From contig CAJTDK010000008.1 in NCBI GenBank assembly GCA_910575105.1, forward strand, positions 124,001-188,000: DNA of 64,000 nt, written 5' to 3'. Under the pieces are notes generated by a model. The model was not told where the DNA came from. It was given only the letters and a program-made list of their open reading frames with translations, and ran no database searches. Shown piece after piece: positions 50,445 through 56,435 of the stretch (the stretch's first letter is position 1; each line of letters begins with the position of its first letter). The position numbers and the translations under genes were made by a program. The stretch comes from Lachnospiraceae bacterium (lineage in GTDB: Bacteria; Bacillota; Clostridia; Lachnospirales; Lachnospiraceae).

Positions 50445-50553
50445 TCTCACATCACCCCTATATTATTCTACATTTCGGGGTGGAATATGAGAACGAAACA
50501 CAATTTTATTTTTAAGTAGTTTTTTATTTCGTGTTTTTTTCTTGCTTGCGGGC

Positions 50554-50582
50554 TTGACAAAAGTACAACGCTATGTTATATT
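50554..50582 (+). promoter_or_regulatory. Consensus promoter of the BlaI-BlaR1-like pair
   Basis: TTGACA (50554-50559), 17-base spacer, TATATT (50577-50582). GTACAACGCTATGTTAT overlaps it and AATGTCAACATCGCGTC lies just downstream; these loosely symmetric stretches could be BlaI-type operators. It is the strongest promoter seen in the element. Confidence 0.75.
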
Positions 50583-50624
50583 TTTAATGTCAACATCGCG
50601 TCATACATTAAGGAGGAAAGAAAC

Positions 50625-51005
50625 ATGGTGCAACAACTATCAGATGCTGAACTTGAAATTATGAAAATCGTGTGGGGGAACCCGGAGGAGGTGACATTGT
50701 TCCCCTATATCATGGATGGACTGGCGGCCAAAGGAAAACCGTGTCAAAAAAATACATTGATTGTCCTTTTGTCGCGGCTGATTAACAAGGGTTTTCTAAG
50801 TGCTAAAAAAATTGGACGGCGCAACGAATATACAACACTGGTTTCAGAAACGGAATATCAGACGGCACAAACAAAAAATTTCTTGGATAAAATCTATGAG
50901 GGAAACGCAAGTGGACTGGTTTCTAATTTGATTTTAGGTGATTTGCTGGCAGACGAGGAATATGAAGAGCTGAAAAAGCTGCTGGAGAAAGGGCGAGAAA
51001 AATGA
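50625..51005 (+). CDS. BlaI/MecI/CopY-family repressor
   Basis: 126 residues. QQLSDAELEIMKIVWGNPEEVTLFPYIMDGLA, KKNTLIVLLSRLINKGFLSAKKIGRRNEYTTLVS is the winged-helix of the BlaI/MecI family, and the C-terminus FLDKIYEGNASGLVSNLI is its dimerisation/cleavage region. AGGAGG precedes the ATG. It overlaps the M56 peptidase gene by 4 bases, the classical repressor-sensor pair. GC content is lower than the transfer genes, so this is inserted cargo. Confidence 0.92.
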   Translation: MVQQLSDAELEIMKIVWGNPEEVTLFPYIMDGLAAKGKPCQKNTLIVLLSRLINKGFLSAKKIGRRNEYTTLVSETEYQTAQTKNFLDKIYEGNASGLVSNLILGDLLADEEYEELKKLLEKGREK

Positions 51006-52789
51006 ACATGGTTTTGAAAGTCTTTTTGTCTATGTCTTTTTCCGGAGCCCTGCTCATTCTGGCTTTGGTTTGTGGTGAACGATTTTTGAAACATAAAATC
51101 AGCCGACAGTGGCAGTATTATATTTGGCTCATTGTTATCCTGCGGTTGTTGCTTCCCTTTGGGCCAGAAACAAATTTGATGGGGAAAACCTATCAAGCCG
51201 TCGATGAAGCAATAACACAGAACACTTCTTTATCGGAAGCACAAGAGCCAGTTAATGCTCCGGGAAATGTTCTCCCCCCTGCTGTTGGTTCGGAGCCGGA
51301 TAACGAAAACACAAATAGCCCGGTAGAAGAATTGGTAACTGCACATCCACTTAAAGACATCACATCACTGTTGATAAATCATATCTGGCTAATTTGGCTA
51401 ATGGTTGCGCTGGGTATGCTGATACGGAAAGTAACAATCTATCAAGGCTTTATACGGTATATCAATGCTGGATTATCCCCCGTTTCTGACATGGGAATTT
51501 TAGACCGTCTTTCCGTTGTTGCAGAGCGGGTGGGTATAAAAAAACCGATTGAATTATGTGTCAATCCGTTGATTTCTTCTCCGCTGTTAATTGGATTTTT
51601 CCACCCATGTATCGTATTGCCGAGCGTGGATATTTCCGAAAAGGATTTTCAGTATATCGTCCTGCACGAACTGACACATTATAAGCGGCGGGATATGTTT
51701 TATAAGTGGCTGGTGCAGGTTACAGTCTGTCTACATTGGTTTAACCCTTTCGTCCATCTCATGAGTCGGGAAATCACAAAAGCGTGCGAGTTTTCTTGTG
51801 ATGAGGCAGTCCTTACAAAAATGGGATATGGCAACGCGCAAGAGTATGGAAATACCTTACTTGACGCTATGGCGGCAGTCGGAAGATACAAGGAAAATCT
51901 TGGGGCTGTCACTTTAAGCGAAAATAAACAGCTATTAAAAGAAAGGTTAGGTGCAATTATGAAATTTAAGGAACAGTCAAGGACAGTTAAAATGTTGACA
52001 TTTGCTCTGACATTGTGCGTACTTTTAGGTGCGGCTTTTGTTGGCGTTTTCCCTGTTGCCGCGGCAACTGATCGCACAACACGCAAGCCCCAGGTGGCTG
52101 TGGATAAAACTCCCACACAAGGGAATACAAGCACAAGCAGTAAGGACTATGCAACCCAGGCGGAGCGGTACTATGAGGCTGACAGCCTACCGTTGTTTGA
52201 AATCACTTTTCCCCGGTTGGATGAAAATACGCAAAAGAAATGGCTGGAAAAGTTCTATGCTGATGAGGACTTTGCCTTTTTCTCTGTTGCTGTATGTTGG
52301 ATTGACACAAATTCCGCTTTGTTTACCGACTTCGCTGAAAAAGCGTATGACGATGAAGAAATGGCGTTTTTCTCCATCTTGATAGACTGTATGGACGAAG
52401 CGGAACTGGAACTTTGGCTGGACAGGGCTTTGGAAGATGGAAATTGGGCATTTCAATCCATGCTCTTTGATAAGCTAAACCGAAGCGAGGAATTTGACGA
52501 GCTTGAAGAAAAGCAGAAAAAAGAATGGGCCGAAGCGCAGACGGCGGAATACCGGGCTGTGGGCGTTACAATGGACGGCAAAGACTATTATTACCAGGGC
52601 CAGCTTGTCAACATCTTTTTAGACATCCGGCCTAACAAATCCGTTTACACGCTGAATATGAACCCCAAAGGGACTGTTAATATCAAAATAGTCCGTGATG
52701 CAGAAAACAAAATCACAGGCGTTTCTTATATGACTGAGGCGGAAGTAACTGAACTGCTGGAAGATATGAGTGACCCAGATGATAAATAA
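51002..52789 (+). CDS. BlaR1/MecR1-like M56-family membrane metalloprotease
   Basis: 595 residues. Membrane helices lie near 5-25, 35-55 and 123-143. VLHELTHYKRRDMFYKW near residue 222 is the HExxH zinc motif (HELTH), and ACEFSCDEAVLTKMG is the third ligand region. A last helix near 335-355 is followed by an unusual extracytoplasmic part of about 240 residues with acidic repeats (DEDFAFFSVAVCW, DDEEMAFFSILIDCMD, EDGNWAFQSMLFDKLN). There is no penicillin-binding sensor domain and no beta-lactamase gene nearby. It probably senses an envelope signal and inactivates the repressor. Confidence 0.88.
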   Translation: MNMVLKVFLSMSFSGALLILALVCGERFLKHKISRQWQYYIWLIVILRLLLPFGPETNLMGKTYQAVDEAITQNTSLSEAQEPVNAPGNVLPPAVGSEPDNENTNSPVEELVTAHPLKDITSLLINHIWLIWLMVALGMLIRKVTIYQGFIRYINAGLSPVSDMGILDRLSVVAERVGIKKPIELCVNPLISSPLLIGFFHPCIVLPSVDISEKDFQYIVLHELTHYKRRDMFYKWLVQVTVCLHWFNPFVHLMSREITKACEFSCDEAVLTKMGYGNAQEYGNTLLDAMAAVGRYKENLGAVTLSENKQLLKERLGAIMKFKEQSRTVKMLTFALTLCVLLGAAFVGVFPVAAATDRTTRKPQVAVDKTPTQGNTSTSSKDYATQAERYYEADSLPLFEITFPRLDENTQKKWLEKFYADEDFAFFSVAVCWIDTNSALFTDFAEKAYDDEEMAFFSILIDCMDEAELELWLDRALEDGNWAFQSMLFDKLNRSEEFDELEEKQKKEWAEAQTAEYRAVGVTMDGKDYYYQGQLVNIFLDIRPNKSVYTLNMNPKGTVNIKIVRDAENKITGVSYMTEAEVTELLEDMSDPDDK

Positions 52790-52884
52790 ACGCATGAAAA
52801 AAATCAAAGCCGCTCAACGGTAAATAAAAAAACCGTTGTTTCGGCGGCTGATTATCTGCGCGCCAAAACAAAATACAGTGGCCT

Positions 52885-52929
52885 AACGGCGGTTTTGAAA
52901 TAACAAATTTCAAGCCGCCGTTTTCTTTT
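52885..52929 (+). terminator. Bidirectional-type terminator after the BlaR1-like gene
   Basis: AACGGCGG plus TTTTGAAAT pairs with ATTTCAA plus CCGCCGTT, with TTCTTTT following. It lies about 95 bases after the stop codon; an AACGGT/ACCGTT hairpin also sits at about 52817-52837. The remainder of the 52790-53286 gap holds another stem (AAGGACAC at 52972 with GTGTCCTT at 53003, then T6), the GC-rich stem at 53121 and palindrome site 12. Confidence 0.65.
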
Positions 52930-53120
52930 GAAAAATAGAATACGGAGGGTGTATTAAAGTCACCCATTTTTAAGGACACGGCGGTATCCAGGAGGTATCG
53001 TTGTGTCCTTTTTTATCTGCACTCAAGTTAATTCGTTAAAAAAAGTTTAGCCCCTCCACCGGGTTACTCCGGCCAACAACGCGAAATTTGCAAGTACATA
53101 AAGAACTACGTCATTTCATG

Positions 53121-53149
53121 CGCCCGCACAGTACAACGCTGTGCGGGCG
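53121..53149 (+). other. Strong 11-bp hairpin in the leader of the sigma-like gene
   Basis: CGCCCGCACAG (53121-53131) and CTGTGCGGGCG (53139-53149) form a perfect stem with a 7-base loop TACAACG, followed by TTGTCGTTTCTTG. It could act as an attenuator. No gene covers it. Confidence 0.55.
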
Positions 53150-53175
53150 TTGTCGTTTCTTGTCGGCTCCACTTC

Positions 53176-53190
53176 GGGACAAACAGTCCC
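53176..53190. repeat. Element palindrome site 12 (degenerate)
   Basis: GGGACAAACAGTCCC: one arm base differs. It lies between the hairpin at 53121 and the sigma-like gene; flanks CTTC and AAGG. Confidence 0.65.
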
Positions 53191-53230
53191 AAGGTGCGGG
53201 GCGGCTCCCCCGGGTGTCGCTCCCCGCCGC

Positions 53231-53278
53231 CCTCCATATCGTTTCCCGGCAACCCATCCACAAAAAACGATATGGAGG
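53231..53278 (+). promoter_or_regulatory. Ribosome-site-sequestering hairpin of the sigma-like gene
   Basis: CCTCCATATCGTTT (53231-53244) is the perfect 14-base complement of AAACGATATGGAGG (53265-53278), with a 20-base loop. The 3' arm ends with the GGAGG ribosome site, 8 bases before ATG 53287. In mRNA this would hide the ribosome site until something opens the stem. Confidence 0.7.
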
Positions 53279-53286
53279 TACATACC

Positions 53287-53709
53287 ATGACTATTATCAA
53301 TCTGCGCGACTTTTATTACTGGTACACCCAGGACGAATATATTGAGGTTACTGACGATGTGGCCGAGGCGCTCCGGGCCAGCGTCCGCTATGAGGCGGCC
53401 TATACCGAGCGTGTCCGCTACAACAAGGCGTACTATTCCTTGGATGCGGATGACGGCATCGAGTATTCCGCCTGCCTGCACGAGCTCACCCCGGACGAGG
53501 TTCTGGAGCTCAAGGAGCGGTTCTGCCGTCTGTGGAACGCGCTGAACAGCCTGCCGGAAACCCAAGGCCGCCGGGTGGACGCTCACTTTATCCTCGGCAT
53601 GACCTACCGAGAGATTGCCAAAGCCGAGGGCGTGGATAAGAGCGCGGTGCGGCGCTCTGTTCTCAGTGGCATCGCACAGATGAAAAAATATTTGAGAAAA
53701 AATCCGTGA
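53287..53709 (+). CDS. Sigma-70 region 4-like helix-turn-helix protein
   Basis: 140 residues. The N-terminus TIINLRDFYYWYTQDEYIEVTDDVAEALRAS, YNKAYYSLDADDGIEYSAC, and the C-terminal helix-turn-helix MTYREIAKAEGVDKSAVRRSVLSGIAQMKKYL resemble the sigma-factor-like regulators of Tn916/Tn1549-type elements. It probably drives or tunes expression of the integrase or transfer genes. Translation appears controlled by the hairpin at 53231-53278. Confidence 0.8.
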   Translation: MTIINLRDFYYWYTQDEYIEVTDDVAEALRASVRYEAAYTERVRYNKAYYSLDADDGIEYSACLHELTPDEVLELKERFCRLWNALNSLPETQGRRVDAHFILGMTYREIAKAEGVDKSAVRRSVLSGIAQMKKYLRKNP

Positions 53710-53826
53710 TTGCCGTCTCCATTTGCTCCATTTTTCTGGTGGTATATGAGAGGAAGTTTTTTCTTCTCCACAACTGAATAGCGGGCGGCCCCGGGTGAAC
53801 GCGGGGAGCCGGGCGGCGGGTGCGCT

Positions 53827-54054
53827 ATGACTTCTCCCACGGGAGGACGAGCGACCAACACCACCGCCGCGAGTGGGGAACCTGCCAGCCCCACGGCCAC
53901 GATCCGCGAGGGACAAGCTGGCCGCTTGCCGCTTGGGGCCGCCGCACAAAACAAGGGAACGCCGGGCCGCTACTCGCTGTCTTTTGACGGGCCAAACATA
54001 CGGGCCCGGCGCTCCCCATTTCAAACAAGTTCGAGACAAATTGTCCCAAGGTGA
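53827..54054 (+). CDS. Possible 75-aa protein
   Basis: Open frame starting MTSPTGGRATNTTAASGEPASP, polar and Pro/Gly-rich, with no clear ribosome site or family. It ends in the palindrome at 54033 (SRQIVPR). The 428-base gap 53710-54137 otherwise shows no gene. It could be non-coding leader sequence. Confidence 0.25.
   Translation: MTSPTGGRATNTTAASGEPASPTATIREGQAGRLPLGAAAQNKGTPGRYSLSFDGPNIRARRSPFQTSSRQIVPR
54033..54047. repeat. Element palindrome site 13
   Basis: GAGACAAATTGTCCC (variant centre), about 90 bases before the DUF6870-type gene; flanks TTC and AAGG. Confidence 0.75.
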
Positions 54055-54137
54055 GGACAGGCTAAAGGGCGGCACTTTTCGGAGTGCTGCCTTTTCGCGT
54101 TTCCCCACCAACCAAAAACGCAAAAGGAGGTTTTGCC

Positions 54138-54404
54138 GTGAAACTGACCGCACAAGAGCTGGAACAAATGAAAAGCGTGAACATCGGCGCGGTGAGCGCG
54201 GATGCGCTGGCTGACGTGAGCGGTATGGCCTTTGACCGCACCCTCCCCCGGGAGGAGCGGCTGGCCCGGTTTGTGAAACGGGCCGTCAATCCCTACTGCT
54301 TTAGCGTGGGCGGCGTGGGCGTGAAAATCGAATTTGCCGAGGGCGGCCCCTCCCTCCAGGAGACGCTGGCGGCCTTTCTTATCCGGCAAAAGAGCGGGCT
54401 GTGA
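54138..54404 (+). CDS. DUF6870-type small protein
   Basis: 88 residues from GTG 54138 with AAAGGAGG upstream. KLTAQELEQMKSVNIGAVSADALADVSGM, RTLPREERLARFVKRAVNPYCFSVGGVGVKIEFAEGG resembles small conserved proteins (DUF6870) found next to conjugative element integrases. Function unknown. It lies between the sigma-like regulator and the integrase. Confidence 0.75.
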   Translation: MKLTAQELEQMKSVNIGAVSADALADVSGMAFDRTLPREERLARFVKRAVNPYCFSVGGVGVKIEFAEGGPSLQETLAAFLIRQKSGL

Positions 54405-54430
54405 CTGCTGTTGCGGCCCGTTCCTACTTC

Positions 54431-54445
54431 GAGACAAAATGTCCC
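54431..54445. repeat. Element palindrome site 14
   Basis: GAGACAAAATGTCCC, 26 bases after the DUF6870 stop and 15 bases before the -35 of the integrase promoter; flanks CTTC and GAGG. Confidence 0.85.
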
Positions 54446-54460
54446 GAGGCATCGGCATCC

Positions 54461-54489
54461 TTGCTGATACCCCGGAACAGAGTTATAAT
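54461..54489 (+). promoter_or_regulatory. Promoter of the serine integrase
   Basis: TTGCTG (54461-54466), 17-base spacer, TATAAT (54484-54489), about 30 bases before the ATG. Palindrome 14 is immediately upstream, so a protein bound there could affect this promoter. Confidence 0.7.
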
Positions 54490-54520
54490 ATAAGTGTAAT
54501 GTGATAGGGAAGGAGGAACA

Positions 54521-56197
54521 ATGGCACGAGCTAAAAACAGAGGAAATCAGCAGACATATACCCCTACATATACAATCCGGCGCTGGCGTTTGGGCGAGTA
54601 CATCCGCCTTTCCAAAGAGGATTTGAAAAAGGGCAAGGACGACAGCAACAGCGTGAAAAACCAGCGTGACCTGCTGGGGGACTTCTACCAGCGGCACATG
54701 GACGAATTTGAAAGCGCGGTTGAATATGTGGACGATGGGCACACCGGAACGGATGCCAACCGCGAAAACTTCCAGCGGCTTTTGGCCGATGTGATGAGCG
54801 GCAAAATCAACTGCGTGATTGTGAAAGACCTTTCCCGGTTCGCCCGGAATTACAGTGACGCGGGGAGTCTGATTGATAACTTGTTTGTGCAGATGGGCGT
54901 CCGCTTTATCTCCCTTGCGGAGAACGTGGACAGCTACCTAAACCCCGACAGCGTTTCAAACATTATCGTTCCGATAACTAACGTGATGAACGATAACTAT
55001 TGCTACCAGACCTCAAAGAAAATCCGGCAGGTTTTTGATTACAAGCGGCGCAACGGCCAGTACATCGGCTCTTTCGCTCCCTATGGCTACATCAAAGACC
55101 CAAAGGACAAGCACCAGCTTATTGTGGATGCGGATGCGGCTGAAATCGTCAAGCGCGTTTATTCCATGCTCCTGCAAGGCTCGTCTAAAAGGGCCATCGC
55201 GCTGTATCTGAACGAACACGGCACACCCAGCCCCACGGCCTACCGCCGGAAAAAGGGCCTGCCCGTTTCCTCGGCTGTGGCGGACGACCCCATGTGGGGA
55301 GCCCGCATGATACATGAAATCCTCACCAACCCCATCTATACCGGGGATTTGGTACAGGGCCGCCGCCGGGTGAAAAGCTACAAGGTACACCAGATTGAGG
55401 CTGTGCCGGAGGAAGAATGGGTGCGCGTCCCCGATACTCACGAGGCCATCATCACCCACGAAACCTTTGACAAGGTGCAGGCCCTGCTGGTACGCGATAC
55501 CCGGACATCCCCCAAAGGGCGGGAGGTTCACTTGTTCAGCGGTTTTCTGAAATGTGCGGACTGCGGGAAATCCATCACCCGCAGCCAGAGCGGGAAAAAT
55601 ATCTATTACGCCTGCTCCACTTACAAGAACCGCTCCCGGACGGCCTGCTCCATGCACTCTATCAAGCACAACCGTCTGGAGGCCGCCGTTCTGTTCGCTA
55701 TCCAGTATCAAGTGAACACCGCCGTTTCCTACTCGGAATTGATAGCCCATATCAACTCGGCCCCGCTGAAAAAAAGTCAATCCCACCGCCTTAACGACCA
55801 GATAGCCGCAAAGGAAAAGGAATTGACCCGGATAACCCGCTACAAGCAGTCACTGTATCAAGATTGGAAAGACGGGGAGATCACCCAGCAGGAATACCGG
55901 GATATGAAAGCCGATTATGAACGGCAGGCCGCCGAGCTTGCGGATGTGCTGGCCCGGCTGAACGCGGAACGTGCGGAGCTGGCAAACGGCGTTGACAAGG
56001 AACACCCCGCGCTGGTAGCCTTTGCAAAGTATCAAAGCATCGAAACGCTGACCCGTGAAATCCTCACGGACTTGGTAGACCATATCAAGGTTTACGAAAA
56101 CGGCAATATCAGCGTTCATTTTAAGTTTGCGGACGAGTTCCGCCGGATTGCCGAGTACATTGAAATCAACACCACTGACACCGCTGAGGCGGGCTGA
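54521..56197 (+). CDS. Large serine recombinase: integrase of the conjugative element (TndX/TnpX-like)
   Basis: 558 residues. The catalytic domain begins LGEYIRLSKEDLKKGKDDSNSVKNQRD with Ser near 31. YVDDGHTGTDANRENFQRLL and VIVKDLSRFARNYSDAG follow. A recombinase domain (APYGYIKDPKDKHQLIVD, MIHEILTNPIYTGDLVQGRR), a zinc ribbon (FLKCADCGKS, then YYACSTYKNRSRTACS) and a coiled-coil tail complete it. GGAAGGAGG precedes the ATG. At the right end, 54 bases from the CATA junction, it is the enzyme expected to insert and excise the element. Confidence 0.95.
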   Translation: MARAKNRGNQQTYTPTYTIRRWRLGEYIRLSKEDLKKGKDDSNSVKNQRDLLGDFYQRHMDEFESAVEYVDDGHTGTDANRENFQRLLADVMSGKINCVIVKDLSRFARNYSDAGSLIDNLFVQMGVRFISLAENVDSYLNPDSVSNIIVPITNVMNDNYCYQTSKKIRQVFDYKRRNGQYIGSFAPYGYIKDPKDKHQLIVDADAAEIVKRVYSMLLQGSSKRAIALYLNEHGTPSPTAYRRKKGLPVSSAVADDPMWGARMIHEILTNPIYTGDLVQGRRRVKSYKVHQIEAVPEEEWVRVPDTHEAIITHETFDKVQALLVRDTRTSPKGREVHLFSGFLKCADCGKSITRSQSGKNIYYACSTYKNRSRTACSMHSIKHNRLEAAVLFAIQYQVNTAVSYSELIAHINSAPLKKSQSHRLNDQIAAKEKELTRITRYKQSLYQDWKDGEITQQEYRDMKADYERQAAELADVLARLNAERAELANGVDKEHPALVAFAKYQSIETLTREILTDLVDHIKVYENGNISVHFKFADEFRRIAEYIEINTTDTAEAG

Positions 56198-56233
56198 CCC
56201 CCGCCAAAGCAAAAAACCTTTTGACAGTGCGTT

Positions 56234-56255
56234 TTCCTAATAGGAGCTAATCATA
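56234..56255. other. Right end of the element (attR) with terminal inverted repeat
   Basis: TTCCTAATAGGAG (56234-56246) is the inverse of the left-end 13-mer, followed by CTAAT and CATA (56252-56255). Outside it the host gene resumes. Confidence 0.7.
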
Positions 56256-56435
56256 GCCTTCATGCTGACAAATATGTTCAATCCAGAACTGTTCGTCTAA
56301 TTCTAAATTGCACACTTTCTCTGCGATCCAGTTGTTTAAATTAATTTTCAGCAACCAATTTGCTGTTAGCGGTACACACCATAGTTTGCCATCTTTAATA
56401 AAAGCCGATTTACAATGCACTAAATGTTGATTCAT
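56252..56435 (-). pseudogene. 5' portion of the interrupted beta-propeller-like gene
   Basis: Starts MNQHLVHCKSAFIKDGKLWCVPLTANWLL, with its ATG overlapping the stop of the upstream gene (ATGA). It reads to HEGY at the junction and then hits a stop inside the element. The rest of the gene is at 31765-32715. Together they give 376 residues in one frame. The gene was probably in the same operon as the FrhB-CitC fusion gene. Confidence 0.75.

Larger units (their letters stand above)
32712..56255. mobile_element. Integrative conjugative element (Tn1549-like transfer genes, serine integrase), about 23.5 kb
   Basis: GC-rich block in an AT-rich locus, with a full Firmicutes transfer set: PcfB, VirD4, Maff2, TrbL/VirB6-like, PrgI, VirB4, NlpC/P60, CD1107-type, MobC and relaxase, plus a large serine recombinase at the right end. 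Ends: CATA is shared at 32712-32715 and 56252-56255, and CTCCTATTAGGAA (32723-32735) is inverted at 56234-56246. Excision between the CATA copies restores the host gene in frame, which fixes the ends. An AT-richer cargo (50.1-53.0 kb) sits inside. ParB-like and ArdA genes lead the operon. Confidence 0.9.

Noticed and set aside
53116-54153. A 345-codon minus-strand frame across the sigma-like gene
   Set aside because: It is antisense to a gene with a clear start and helix-turn-helix, has no ribosome site, and crosses several hairpins.
33450-54445. The palindrome copies as a CRISPR array
   Set aside because: Spacing runs from about 0.4 to several kb with genes between, there is no repeat-spacer periodicity and no cas gene.
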